NCBI GenBank assembly: GCA_003993805.1
Contig: RSEF01000001.1
Location: forward strand, 58,410,269-58,474,268
Length of the DNA stretch: 64,000 bases
Reading direction: 5' to 3'
Source of the DNA: Himantopus leucocephalus
Lineage: Eukaryota; Chordata; Aves; Charadriiformes; Recurvirostridae
This document shows, in pieces, positions 14,201 through 26,900 of this stretch (its first letter is position 1; each line of letters opens with the position of its first letter). The position numbers and the translations under genes are program-made. The notes beneath the pieces were generated by a model, which had not been told where the DNA came from, made no database searches, and saw only the letters and a program-made list of their open reading frames with translations.

Positions 14201-16617
14201 AGAAACTAAGATGTTCTTCCTGCATTTAATCTTCTAGATGTACTACTTTGAGACTTCCCTTGAATCTCTGTTCCTGACTTTTTCTTTTTATCTGGAGAGC
14301 GCCGCAATGCTTTTGGCACTGTTTCACACTGAGGACTTTGGTGATTATCACTGTGCTGGCCACGCAGAATCTGGCACTGGAGCAGATCACGATAAACAAA
14401 GTTTTTTAGTTGTCTCTGAGAGCAGAGAAACTTGGAGCCAGAGTAAGGGTACAATCCAAAAAATTCCTTTCCTAATTTGAGACACTAACATCTCTGGCCC
14501 CAAAGAAAAAACCCTTGCACCGTTACTAGTGAAAGGTAGCTGTGTTTCTTCTTGTGCTTCTTCCTGTAGGGTGAAAAAGGGCAGTGATAATCAAGCCAAG
14601 GATTTTCAGAGCGAGCTATAGCTTTTCAGAGAAGCCATGATGGTGTACTACGTTTTTGGTTTGTGGGTGGGTGTTTGGTTTTTTTTTTTTCCCCGTACTT
14701 GCTTTTTTTGATGCTTCCACAATCTTTAATCGTATTAGCTTGGATGGTGTGAAACCTTAATGCAGTAAACTACCTTTTGCAAAGGCAAGGATCTCAACTT
14801 CTAGGGAAGGCTACAAGGCAAGCTCATGCAGCTTAACTTGTAGAAAGGTAAGAAATTACAAGTGCATTCAGATTTTACTGAGATACAAACATTCAGCCTC
14901 CCAAGTCTATATGCATCAGTCTCTAATACAATTAAGAAATGAGATACAGATTTTCCAGGAATAGAACGTACTTGCTAATATATTCTGAAAGTTGACTCTG
15001 GATATAAGGGCCGTGGCACCTGACATTGGTATGAGATTTCTGTTGTACCGTTAATTGCTTCAATAGCAGCCTAGTCATTCAATGACCATAGAGAACGTGT
15101 TCTCCTTACAAGCAAATGTTTTTCCTCCTTTGGTCTTGAAATCTTGTGTAGCCCTATCTCAGGGAAAACCCACGGTGTTTTCTTGTGAGGTGGAGTGAAT
15201 GTTCCTGTAGTCACCTCAGCTTTTTTGTTAGCACCAGCCCTCTAAAATCCCCTTCTGCAAGACAGGGTCTGTAGACATAATGCACGATATCTCTTCTATC
15301 TCTAACACAATGGTTGAGCACAGCGGACCTTGTTTAGAAGTGACTCATTCTTCTGTAAAACAAACTATGCAAACAGCCTACAACTCAAGGTAATATGTCT
15401 AACTTGCAAGGTTTAATGTTGCTATTTCACAGTTCAGGTGCAGTGTGGGAAGGCCAGGAGAAGACCTCGCCGTGATGCAAGGTGCCATTTAGCTGGTGGG
15501 GCTAACTGCAGCCTCTTAAATGTTAAAACGAAGTTCTTGTGTACTGACTTCCCTTGTTGGAGAAATTCTGTAATACGTCTCTACAGGATTTTCTTGTAAA
15601 TTAAAAGTTTTGGAATGCATTGAATTAGTTCTTAGAGTCATGGCTCTGAGCTGTGATTGCTGTTTTTTCTTTCCAAGGAACTGATTTAGGCTTTTCTCAA
15701 ATTCCTGTGATATGACCAGATTTGTAAAGATGATCAGATGCTTGTGTGCTGGCTGTGTGAATGTCTTTCTAGAGACTTACCTCTGATTCCTGGTTGTTGT
15801 ATGTTTGTTCATCACCAGAAAAAGTGAAGATTTTTTTCACACTTCATTGTGATACTGACCTCTCTGGGACGCTTGCCTTTGCTGAGGAGGTATGTGCTTT
15901 CTCTGAACCTGCTTGGGCTGCACGTGATGATTGTGTATGCCTACTGATGCTGGTTGGAGGATATGCTCTGTGCTTCTGCCATCCTTCCTGTTACAGCAGA
16001 ACTCCTATAAAGTCTTTTCTGTGGCTTTTTGGTCCATCATGGAGAGTCTTCCCTATGCCTTAGATACTAGAGTTTTGGATAGTCTGTTTTAATCCATGGC
16101 AGCCTGCTTTCTCTATTTTATACCTATACACTAAATTAGCTTCTGATGGGTTTTGTTGATCAAAATTGGGGAATATTTCCCGCCAGTTCAGCATAATTTC
16201 CTGATGTACTTCTGCAAAGAGCTGTGAAACTTCACGATATGTGTATCTGTTGCCTGGCTAACTGCTGTGAACCAGCTTCAGGATTTCTAATGAAGTTACG
16301 GAGGGAGAACTTTTCTTGATTTAAGTTAAACATGGAAGCCTTTATACTTGCACTGTCTCTTCTGTATGGAGCATTTCTTTCTCTTTCTTGTGTTTAGCAG
16401 GTGCTGGGTAAATAACTGCTTATGCTTGTAATTGCTCAGTCAAGTTATAGTTGGAAGAGCGTCTTTATAAAAGTGCTGGTCAGCTCTAGGGATAGGAAAT
16501 AAAATTTAAAAGATGTAGAAGGAATCCAGTGTTCGTAGCACTCAAACTCAGTAGTATGTATTAATGGTTCTTTTCCCCTTCCTTTTATGTTTCTGAAAGT
16601 GTGGAACCTCATAATAT
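8277..16617. other. Noncoding, probable CNOT4 intron 1
   Basis: About 8.3 kb without a supported gene or RNA. Contains simple runs such as G10 near 12222 and T-runs near 14000 and 14680. A short possible ancient element at about 11165-11232 is listed separately. Confidence 0.55.
11165..11232 (+). repeat. Possible ancient reptile-type interspersed element fragment
   Basis: The segment around TTGGTCTAATAAAAGATACAAT followed by CTCAGCCTACAAACCTTGT resembles, from memory, a motif abundant in turtle and crocodilian dispersed repeats (a TTGGTCTAATAAAAGATATTACCTC-like core). The class is uncertain and the match is short. Confidence 0.3.
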
Positions 16618-17855
16618 ATTAGACCAGTACCGTATGCAAGAACTGCTGTACTGGATCAGAATGAAATTATCTACCCCCGTATCTTGCTGTGATGTGCTAA
16701 CAGCACATGCTCTAGGGAAGACTGTAAGATCAGCGTGAACATACTGACACTTCCTAGGATGCTCTCTGATAGCAGTCCCTAAGTCTGTGGACTCCTCCAG
16801 CCCAGGAAGTGTCTAGCCCAACCACTTCCTTGGCAGTATATTTTCTGCTTACTCACTTTACACTGCATCTTCCACCCTGGTCAGGTTGTCTGATTATTTT
16901 TAAACCATTTAAATGCTGTTATCTGCAACCTTTGATAGCAAGGAGTTTCACAGTTTAACCAGGCACAGTGGTGTTTTTATATATATATGTGTGTGTATAT
17001 ATAAATATCAAATCTAAGTGATATAAAGGTGAATATGTACATATTCTCTGGTCTCTTCCATTCTACTTGTGTACTCACAGTACCCTTTCTCCAGTGGGTC
17101 CATTTTGTTCCTTATGATACATTTGGTAATTCTTGTTACTCCTTCTGGACTTGCTGGTTCTTTCTGCATGTGGGGAGAGGAAAGCAGAGTTATTCTGAGT
17201 ACAGGGTACAGGTGCACTGTAGGCTTCTGCAGGGACATTGGTGCTTTTTTCCTAATAATTCCTTGTATGTAGCTTGGCTTTTGGCTGTGATTACTGAGCT
17301 GATGTTACAGGAGATACCTATGACAGCTCAGAGAGCTTGTTCCTTAAAACTGCTAGATAGATTGGTGCATCATTGTGCTCATTTAAGAGTAGTTTTTCCT
17401 TGGTTGCATAATTTGACATTTAGCAACAATTTATTTCATACTATTTTATCATTCTTCAATCTCATAAGATCCTTCAGGCTTCTGTGCTGGTCTTTAAATG
17501 GTAAGCTTTTTGGTGTAGTAACTGTTGCCCACTTCCTCACTTTCTTTTTCAGATCACTAATAAATAGAATGGCTTATGTCTGTGATATCAGAGAATCACG
17601 TGGAGCTCCCATGGTTGGCTTCCACTATTCCTTCTTTTGTTTCCAAGTTTTTAAAATCCTTAATCCATAAGAGGGCAGACACTTCTGATGGCAGCTTAGT
17701 TTCTTTAGAGAGCTCAGCAAAACCCTATTGAAAGCCTTTTTGAAAGTTAAGGAGAAAACAAAATTGTTCTGGTCCACATGATCTGTAACTTTCCTCAAAG
17801 AAAATTTTATGGGGTGTGAGTTGTCTCTCCATGAGCAGTTGGATATTTTTTCACT
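16618..17855 (-). mobile_element. Ancient CR1-like LINE, decayed, about 1.2 kb
   Basis: Reverse-strand remnant of an amniote-wide CR1. Landmarks in the expected order are: GTACTGGATCAGA near 16650; TAGCAAGGAGTTTCACAGTTTAACC near 16940; ATAATTTGACATTTAGCAACA near 17408; the block for the palm region CAGATCACTAATAAATA near 17551; CTTAATCCATAAGAGGGCAGAC near 17658; AAGCCTTTTTGAAAGTTAAG near 17729. A TA/TG simple repeat (16979-17009) has grown inside it. The 213-residue frame at 17029-17670 is a chance frame on the strand opposite to the element's coding sense. Confidence 0.8.
16979..17009. repeat. TA/TG microsatellite
   Basis: Alternating ta and tg dinucleotides, about 30 bp, interrupting the old CR1 remnant. 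Confidence 0.85.
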
Positions 17856-20017
17856 TTTTGTTTTCACTGCTTGCTAGCTGTAGCTTTAACTAGCATGGTC
17901 ATTGGACTTGATTACAGACTAAATCTTAAAAGCTGCAAGCTTTGCGGTATTTGTTCACACCTGGAGAATCTGATGTGTTTCTGTTTATGAATGGATGATT
18001 CTTTGGATGGTTCATGCCTGGCTGGAAGCTGAAATAATGTGTAGCACTGAAAGTACCAGTGTGCCTCTGATTCTCTAAAACCAATGGGAGGAGAGGCAAA
18101 GAAATTCATCTACTTATTTTCTCTGAAATATCTTCACACTTTTCTAAGCACAGCGTTTCCTTTCAGTAAATGACAAGTATGCAAAGTCCTTTCTATAACA
18201 TTTTTACTACCAATTCCTGTCCTTAAAAATCTGCTACTGCAGCTACCTGTTAAAAAGCATCTGTGTAAACTCATTATCACGAGTTTTGAAGTACAGGCTC
18301 AGCGGGTAAGAACTGTGCTCCTCCCCAGCTGCCCGATGAACGTGTATGACTGACCAGACTCTGCGAAAGTAAACCTGCAAATAACTTCTAAACTAAACTT
18401 GTAGAGAGAAACCCAGTTATTATTAAGCAAAATGGCTTTAAAAATATAAACTAGAATTTATAACTCTCTTGCATAAAATGTTTGTGAAGAGATTGATCCT
18501 TTACCCCACTGAAATTTGATCCAAAATGGTCTGATCAAGCATTAATTACATTTGATTATATAAATATGCATTCCTCAGTTGTAGCAAATAGAGCTTGTAT
18601 TGAAAAAAAGTTTACGTAAAGAATGAATGTGGAGGTATTGAGGGGAAAACATTTTTGCCAATTTTTCAGGCCATGTATATTAACACATTTGGGCTTTTAC
18701 AATTATATTCTAATAAATGGAGGCAAGAAATCCCGGCTCTAGACTACTGCTTAATATATTCATGATTTTTTATATATTTAATGACTGGGAATGGCAATTC
18801 ACATGTCAGCTTTCTGTGACTGGTTGCTGGTTGTCACTGTCTTTCCCAAACTGCACGTTTTCCTTGAAAATTCAAAATGCAACTTCATTAACTTTGGCTT
18901 GATGCTCCTAAAGAGAAAATTCTGGCTTTGTTCTTCCAGTGCTGAGTCAGGAACACTTCGAACTAGGGGATCTGGTTATTTGTTTCCCCCCCTCCCTCCC
19001 CCATGACCCCACCAAGCCCTGTTTCAAGAAATGACTGGACAAAATGTAATGGCTTATTTTTACATCAGACCTGAATTTGAAAATTCGTGTTGTCATGTAT
19101 TGCAGTTGTCTGCATTATGTCTGCTGTGTAGAAGTGAGCTCTAGACCAAAGCATATTCCAAAAAGTTACGTACTTGAATAGAAATTGCTGCTGAGTTACC
19201 GGATTTAAAAAAAACAAACAACAAACTATTCATATTGGTTTGACCGTGTATAACCAGAGTTATTAAAAGGCAAGGTACTTGATTCAGGCTTGGAAATACT
19301 TTAAATGGCATAGTGCAAAAAAGCTGATAGAGTAAACCACAAACTCTGTCAGAAGCTGTTTTACTGCTCTAGCAGTTTTCTGTGCACTCCCCACTATACA
19401 GAGGAATGGCAGCAACTGTGCTATTGCACGTACACGGTATCAGAGTCCATAAATATAAAGTAATTTAATATTTTTAAAATTTAACTTTTGCTGTCTGTGT
19501 TCCATTCCTGACCTTTTCAAGAAGGGCTTGTGTGGTGAGTAGCATTTGGGTTTTGATCATGTCATTGCTTCTTTCTTACTCTCCTGCTGTAGTCTTCAGT
19601 TAGAACTAAGAGGTCTGGTTAGTAGCCACCTGGTGTGGAAACCTCTGCCTTGAGAAGAGAATGGTAAAGTGTGGTTCCTGCTAGCTTTCCAGGGGAGGAG
19701 CTTCAGCTCTGGAGGAGAGTTATCTCTGGAGTTCTCTCCATCATTTTCTGACTCTTTTTAAAGAATATAGATTTTCTTATATGTACATTGGGCTGCTTTT
19801 CCCTTACTTTTTTTTTGTTTTTTTCTTTTGAGGTCTATAGAAACTTTCAGGAGCGAGGCATGCTTCCTGCTGATACTGAATCTGTACCATTCAGACTATT
19901 CTGGTTATCACAGTTCTTATTTAAGTAAACTCCTGTGAAGGCTTCATTGCTTCACGACATCCAATAGGACACTTTGAATTGTCAGGAATAAAGCTACAGC
20001 CTAGAGAATCAGAAGAT
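17856..20017. other. Noncoding, probable CNOT4 intron 1
   Basis: No gene seen. Holds the C-rich tract at 18986-19010. Confidence 0.55.
18986..19010 (-). other. Potential G-quadruplex motif
   Basis: On the + strand there are C-runs of 7, 3, 5 and 4 separated by 1, 1 and 4 bases. The minus strand therefore fits the G3+N1-7 quadruplex rule. Function unknown. Confidence 0.6.
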
Positions 20018-20975
20018 TTGGGACCAATACTGTTTAATATCTTCATCAGTGACATAGCCAGTGGGATCAAGTGCACCCTCAGCAAGTTTGCAGACAACAC
20101 GAAGCTGAGTGGTGTGGTTGTCATACGTGAGGGATGGGATGTCATCCAGAGGGACCTAAACAGGCTCAAGAAGCGGGTGCATGTGAACCTCATGAGTTTA
20201 ACAAGGCCAAGTACAAGGTTCTGCACCTGGGTCTAGGCACCCCCTGCTATCAGCATAGGCTAGGAGATGAAGGGATTAAGAGCAGCCTTGCTGAGAACGA
20301 CTTTGGGGTACTGGTAGATGAAAAGCTGGACATGAGCTGGCAATGTGCACTTGCAGCCCAGAAGGCCAACCATATCCTGGGCTGCATCAAAAGAAGCATG
20401 GCCAGCAGGTTGAGGGAGGTGATTCTGCCCCTCTACTCAGCTCTGGTGGGAGCCCATCTGGAGTACTGTGTCCAGCTCTGGAGTCCTCAAACAAGAAGGA
20501 CATGAACCTGTTGGAGCAGGTCCAGAGGAGGGCCACAAAGATGATCAGAGGGATGGAACACCTCTCCTACAAAGAAAGGTCAAGGGAGTTGGGGTTGTTC
20601 AGCCTGGAGAAGAGAAGGCTCTGGGGAGACGTTATTGCAACCTTCCAGTACTTAAAGGGGGCTTCTAAGAAAGATCCCCATCTCCCCAAACTTTTTAGCA
20701 GGGCCTGTTGCAATAGGACAAGGGACAATGGCTTTACACTAAAAGAAGTTAGATTTAAACTAGATAATAAGGAAGAAAGTTTTTACAATGAGGGTGGTGA
20801 AACACTGGCCCAGGTTGCCCAGAGAGGTGGTAGATGCCCCATCCCTGGAAACATTCAGCGTCAGGTTGGATGGGGCTCTGAGCAACCTGATCTAGTTGAA
20901 CATGTCCCTGCTCATTGCACGGGGGGTGGACTAGATGACCCTTAAAGGTCTCTTCCAACCCAAGCTATTCTATTA
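20018..20975 (+). mobile_element. CR1 LINE, 5'-truncated, about 960 bp, ORF2 C-terminal part plus 3' end
   Basis: Best preserved CR1 in the window. It starts in the reverse transcriptase near GPILFNIFISDI and passes through CTLSKFADN, where the catalytic FADD/YADD motif has changed to FADN. It continues with [10 protein letters not shown], the block LFSLEKRRLWGD, and the 3' end GGACTAGATGACCCTTAAAGG followed by TTCTATTATTTG. The coding frame is broken into overlapping frames (19979-20236, 20134-20505, 20343-20945), so it is dead. No target-site duplication is expected or seen. Confidence 0.95.
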
Positions 20976-23900
20976 TTTGAAGATGATTGAGATCTTTGTA
21001 AAGCATCTACGTAATTCCAGAGTGAAATGAAGATCAGGAATTACAGTGGTAATGTTTTTTCATAAGTTAATGTTAAAGTACAAGCTGTTACTAGAACAGA
21101 GGGGAGGCATTGACATAACTGCTTTGCAGTTTCTGACCAGGGAGGTGACTAAGAAATAGTTTGTGTTTTACTTAAGAGTGAGCAGGCGTGTTCAGTCTAG
21201 TGCTGTATGTGGCTGCTGGTTTGTTACTCAATGTGTCATACAGCATATGTCATGCTAGTCCTGTAATCTCTGGCATCAGCTACCAGTGAGTTTCAAGATA
21301 GAGTTGTGGGCACTGAGGAGTGCATGGACTTTGACAAAGAGTTTTCATTCTTCTGAGCTCAACGCTTTGCATTATTATTTGATTAGCAGAAGCACTCAAG
21401 CTGGAATCGCTGCTCATCCAGGACCCTGTAGATGAGCTGTATAAGGCTTTCTCTGTGCAGATTTCTCAGTCTTAGACTTGTTTTGGTGCTTTTCTCCCCT
21501 TCATCCCAACTAGAAAGTCTTTATTCTTTCATGCATTATGGAAAAACATGGGAAACCTCATACTGTTGTTGCTAAGAAGACAATAATTAGGCTGATATTA
21601 TGTTCATGTTTGTGGTTTAAAATGACTTGAAAAGCGCATAATGGGTCTGTCCTTCTGTAATACTTAAAGGTCAAGTTATCCTTTTGTTCTCTTGAAAATG
21701 TTGAACAACTGCAGGAGCTGAAGCTTAGAATAAATATACCTTAATTGAGAAGGTGGGGAGAAAACAAATCAACATTAAGTAATTTATCATCCATTTTCTG
21801 AAGGCTGTTTTAAACAAATTTTAAACAGCTACATGAAGAGATTTGATGAAAATTATTTGAAGTGTGTTTTCTCTCAGATTTTCTGGTGTCTTAGTTTATA
21901 CTTTCCTAACTTTGAGGATGCTACTGAATGGAACTGAGGGGTTCTTGCTAACACTGGCTGGATCTCCCGTTCCCTAGATCTGAAGTGTATTCAGTTGTGT
22001 TATTAAGCTTCAGAGTGAATAATTCTTGGTCTCACTCATGTCTTGGTAACGCTGAAAAAGGGTTACCTACCTAGTACACTCACTTAGAGTCTTTCTGTTC
22101 AAGTAAAGCATCTCAAGCAGTCTCTGGAATGAAGAACAATGTTCAAGGGGGCTCTCAGCTGGAGGCAAGGCAGGTGGGGTGCTCAGTCCCCCCTGCTTAT
22201 GCATAAACAGAAAATTTACTACTTGCCGAGTGTGTTATGTGCAGGTTTTTTTTAATAGTACTGATATGTGGCTGATATACTTCTGTGTTTTGTTGACACA
22301 ATATTGCTGTGACATCTCAGCAATTCCTAAGGAGGAGTTAAGGAATTTGGAAGTTTCTTAAGATACTTAGCAGGTAGAGACAAGAAGCCACAACCTGTGA
22401 TCATCCAGTCGTCCATTTTATACCTAGTTTTTCTGCAAGTAATTTCCAGAATTCTTATGTTTTAAAGGAATATGTGTGTCTCTTTATAATGCATGGTGCT
22501 ACAAATAAGAATGCATATGTCTTCAGTGCAGTCAACTTTTATCCCCCTTTTCTGTGCCACTTCTTCCCCAGCATTCACTTTTAGTATTATTCCCAAAATA
22601 ATTTCAGAAGTGTGTGTATGTGTTAACTACTGGGTACTGTTTCTCTAAGAGCAAAAGATAGTGCTGTATTATTTTTAACTATTAGAGTAACTTTCCTTTT
22701 AAAAAAAAAAAATCCAAAGAGAAAATTTCATGCGTAGTGTGCATTAGCTCAAATGGTGTTTTCCTTAGTTATGCTTTCCATGGAAGATATGGTTTCTGTA
22801 ACTGCTTCTTCAGGGACAAATAACAGATAATCCTTTTGCTATGGAAGAAGATTTTTATCTAATAGATGATAAAAATCTTGATGATGATAAAAACTGTTTG
22901 CAGGAGGTTTAGCTGAATATTCACTTTCCTTCATTTGAATAACATAAAAATCCCGGAATTAATAAGAAAACTGGTTACAAAGTTTTTGCACTGTTGTAAT
23001 TACTGAGTACATCTGGACAGGCAGGCTGGGACTTCTAAAGATGCTGCAGTGGACTTGTAGTGCTGCATGATGAAAATGCAAATGAGAGGGTTTTTTAATG
23101 TAAAAGCTGAGCTGTCCTTCAATGCAAGTTTGTTTTTTTAAAAAACCCTGCATATGCTTCTTTTTGAGCATACTGCATTGATGGTGCTCTGTGCTAGATT
23201 GTATTTATGACTCTCGGTATCCTTTCGGATCAGACGAGTTGTAACATTAAGTGTATGTGAACTAATGCAGCTGGAGCAGCAGGTCAAAAATAAGTCCTTC
23301 TGGTAAATTATCCAGAAGACAATGGCTGCTGGCAGGATGTTGCAAACTGGGGTATATTCAAATACAGTCTTGCAACCTCAACTGGGGTGACTTTTTTTTC
23401 TGTGTGAGAATTTCTGGGTCGTCTGTCTTTAAAGGCTGTGGAGCTCTTCAGAGCTGAGCTTTTCTTTATAATTGGATCTGGGAATACCGGCCATTATTAA
23501 GTATGCAATCTAATGCAGGCTAGCACAAGAAGTTTTCATTACAGAATGGCATGTTCTTACCTCTCTTTTTCAGTGGCAGAAAGACTGATAAAAACTCCAG
23601 TAGCTGGAAGCCTGGAGCAAATGCTGGTTTTCTTGTCTTTTGGATGAAGACATCCTAGCAAAATGTGAATAGGCTGAATGCCACTGGGGAGACTGATGGA
23701 AAGTGGGAGACAGAGAGGGCTGCCTAGGAGACAGGCAGAGAGCTGGGCTGCTTCACCAGAGAGGGAGGAGAACAGTCTGAACTGCTGAGCAAAGGGAAAG
23801 GGTAGCACTGATGTGGTGACTTGAGCAGCATGTTTGTTTGGTGGTTTTTTTGGTTGGTTTTTTTTTAAGTTTTAAATTGGTCTGTAGATAATGTCCCTTA

Positions 23901-26900
23901 AAATAAGTTTGTTTGCTTAACACACACTGCCTCCCCCACCAAATCAGTTTGACAGTTGTTCAGGTGTTGTAAGTCTTCTACTTAGTGATCTTTGTCACGT
24001 AAATTAGCATACAATCAACACACAATGATTAATGCTAGTATTGAGTTCAAGCATTAATTATACTAGTAAAGTTCACTAGCTACAGAACTGAAATCTGTTT
24101 ACCTGCTGTACCAACTTTTCTTAAAGGCACAGTCAGGCCTTGTCACTTTAATTTACTAGTTCAATGATGTGTTCACTTTCACTGAAGTGAGATTCTCTTA
24201 ATTCTCTTAAGGTGAAAAATTCTCTTAAGGTGAAAAAGCTTTTCTTTTTTTACCCTCAAGAAAGGAAAATGAGGATATGCTATACTAGTTCTGAAATCTG
24301 AAGGATTTGGAGATATAACCTACTGTTAACATTGCTGCTTTTAATTGATTTCAGGTTTTGGGAACATACTGTCTTAGATTACAAGCACATCTAAGTGTTT
24401 GATATGATTTGTATGCTTTGCTAGTTTAAAAATTCCATGAAGATTTTTTTTAAAGAAGTTATTAAATGCAGCAGTGATATTGGATTAAGAAACAAACCCT
24501 GAAAAATCAGAGGATCACATTACATACTGAAACAGTAACAGCTTAAGTGTGGGTAATGCAGCCTTTTTGCTGAGTTTTAAAAAAAAAAAAGCTTTGTAGA
24601 TCAACATATATAGTAGTTATCAGTAGGAAAAAAAATCTACTTTGTAGTTGAAAAGTTAAAATGAATTTAAATCAAGGTGAGGGTTAAATTGCAGTTTGTT
24701 TTAAAATTGGTGATTTTAAGTCATAACATGATGAGCAAAAAACAGCAGAAGGATAAGAAATTCATGCGTAAGTGAACTGCTTCAGTTGCACAAAGCCACG
24801 GTTCAAGGGGCTGCAACACAAGGCAAGTTGAAGCTTTAAAGCTGTTCTAGCCATTATCCCCAGATTTACTCAGGATAGCACCAGTGAAACATCTGTGTCT
24901 AGGGTTTTTGATCTGTAGGGGTAAAAGCACTAGAAAAATTGGTTGTTGGAAACTTCTATGAAACAGAGGGAAGTGCAGGTCAGTGAGGTCGAGCTGCCAT
25001 CGCTCACCTGGTCTCTGTGCCTTGCTGTATGGAGTTTGAGTGGCTGAACAGTGTTAACCTGTTGCGATAACAAAAAAACTGTCTGTTGGGGTACTCTGCA
25101 CTGGTGCTGGATACTCTATTATGTTAGTGACTACCTTTGCAATTAAATATTGTCATACCACAAACAAATTACTGCATGATATGCATTAACAGATCTTTTA
25201 ATCTCTAAATCACCTGTCTTTTACAAAACACTTTGTTTTTTCCAAAGTACTGTTCCAACTGTCTGATAGTGCTTCTATGCTACAATGTGTCTTCTACATT
25301 GAAATGAATATGCTAGTCCTCAAATGCAGAGAAAGCTGGTATATTAGGATGTGGAAAGAATAGGAGTTTTCCAATGCTAGTAGTGCTTTACAGGTTTACA
25401 AGGAGGACAAGTGTGTGTGAGTGTGTATATCACCTTACTAAGGACAAAGTAGAACACCACGTTATGGAAAAATTGAACTACGGCACTCTGATGTGTAGGT
25501 ACCCCGACTGCAGAATGAGTGTTTTGTGCTAGGGTGCTGCGTGAGCAGAATAAAGACTCTCCATTCCCCAAATAGCCTGTTTAATAGCTGCCTGGGGTTG
25601 CTGCATGATTGGCAAGCTGATCTATCTAGATCCTCTTTCTGACAGTGACTGGTAGCAGATGCTCTGAAGAAAAAGTACAAGAAATGGAATAGTACCTTTT
25701 TTCCCAGTAATAAGAGATTTAGGGAATTCAGGATAGTCCAGATAGAACATATTTCATGTTTAACAGGAGCTGATGGATCTAGTTTTTTGATAGATTTTTT
25801 TTTTTCACAGTATGTTTATGATCTCTGTAACATTCTTTGACAACAATATGTGATATATAGTTTGCTTTATACAAATCTGTATAGGTATGGCTATTTGGTT
25901 TCACCTGTTGCTTGAGCATCTCCTGCTTGTGTCTTCAGGAGCTGGAAATATTCATGCTGGAACATACATATCAATATTAGATGGTCACTGTCTGTGACGT
26001 AGGCTTTTAAAATATTTAAACTAATAATTGTGTAGCCCATTTCTAATTCCTTATCCAAGTGCTTTTGGCATATCGTGTATATATATAGTGGTGCTGTAGG
26101 TACAAAAATGAAGTTGGAACATGCAGAGAAAGAAGGAATACTGGTATTCAAGTTTTAACGTGAATGAATGCAGGAAATTAATATTGCTCTGTAATTGTCT
26201 AAATTATACTTTTAAATTCATTGAATGAGTTAACATAGATGCTAGGATGGTGGTGTTGTCTTGGATAATTGTGTCCAAAACTTTATGTGCATGTGGATGA
26301 ATCTGTCAGAATCTTACTTGGCTTATTTTCTTTCTAAATAAAGTTTAATACTTTGATTCTGTTCATGATTTGTAGGAAAGTAATTTATTTGAATAAATAA
26401 TCTCTTACTTGGCATTCATGTGTCACTGACAGTATGTAGCCCTTTATGCATAAGCTCTGAGTCCTATAACAGTAAGTCTACAGTGACCAATTCTTGGTTC
26501 AGTTTAAATGAGAGAAAAGCATTTTTTGTGGTACAGAACTTTTTTTTTTGCCACATAACTGTCTTGAAATAGTTTGTGTTCACACTGGGTTTATAAAGAA
26601 TGATTAGTTCCCCTGTCATTTAGCAGGCGGCATCTGACTCTTCTATTTTTGTTATTAGGGTGCCTTGAGGCTTTAGGTTGAAACTTATCTAGTGAATTCT
26701 TTGGCTAATTTTTGCACTGTTGCTGACTATGCTGCTTGAGCAGTTGCTACCCCTACTGCGCTGGTGCAAGCTTCTGCATGGCAGCGTGATGAACTGGATG
26801 GAGTATTGATTGAAGTAAAATATGACCCAGCAAAAATAGTTACATTTTGGTCTTGTTGGTTCAAGTGACAGTGAAACCACTTACACTGGCAGAATTCAAA

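Noticed and set aside
17029..17670. 213-residue open frame on the + strand, the longest in the window
   Set aside because: It lies within the old CR1 remnant, opposite to the element's coding strand, and has no recognisable domain.
19921..20958. Six overlapping frames on both strands
   Set aside because: All fall in or beside the CR1 copy at 20018; they are pieces of its broken reverse transcriptase or antisense shadows.
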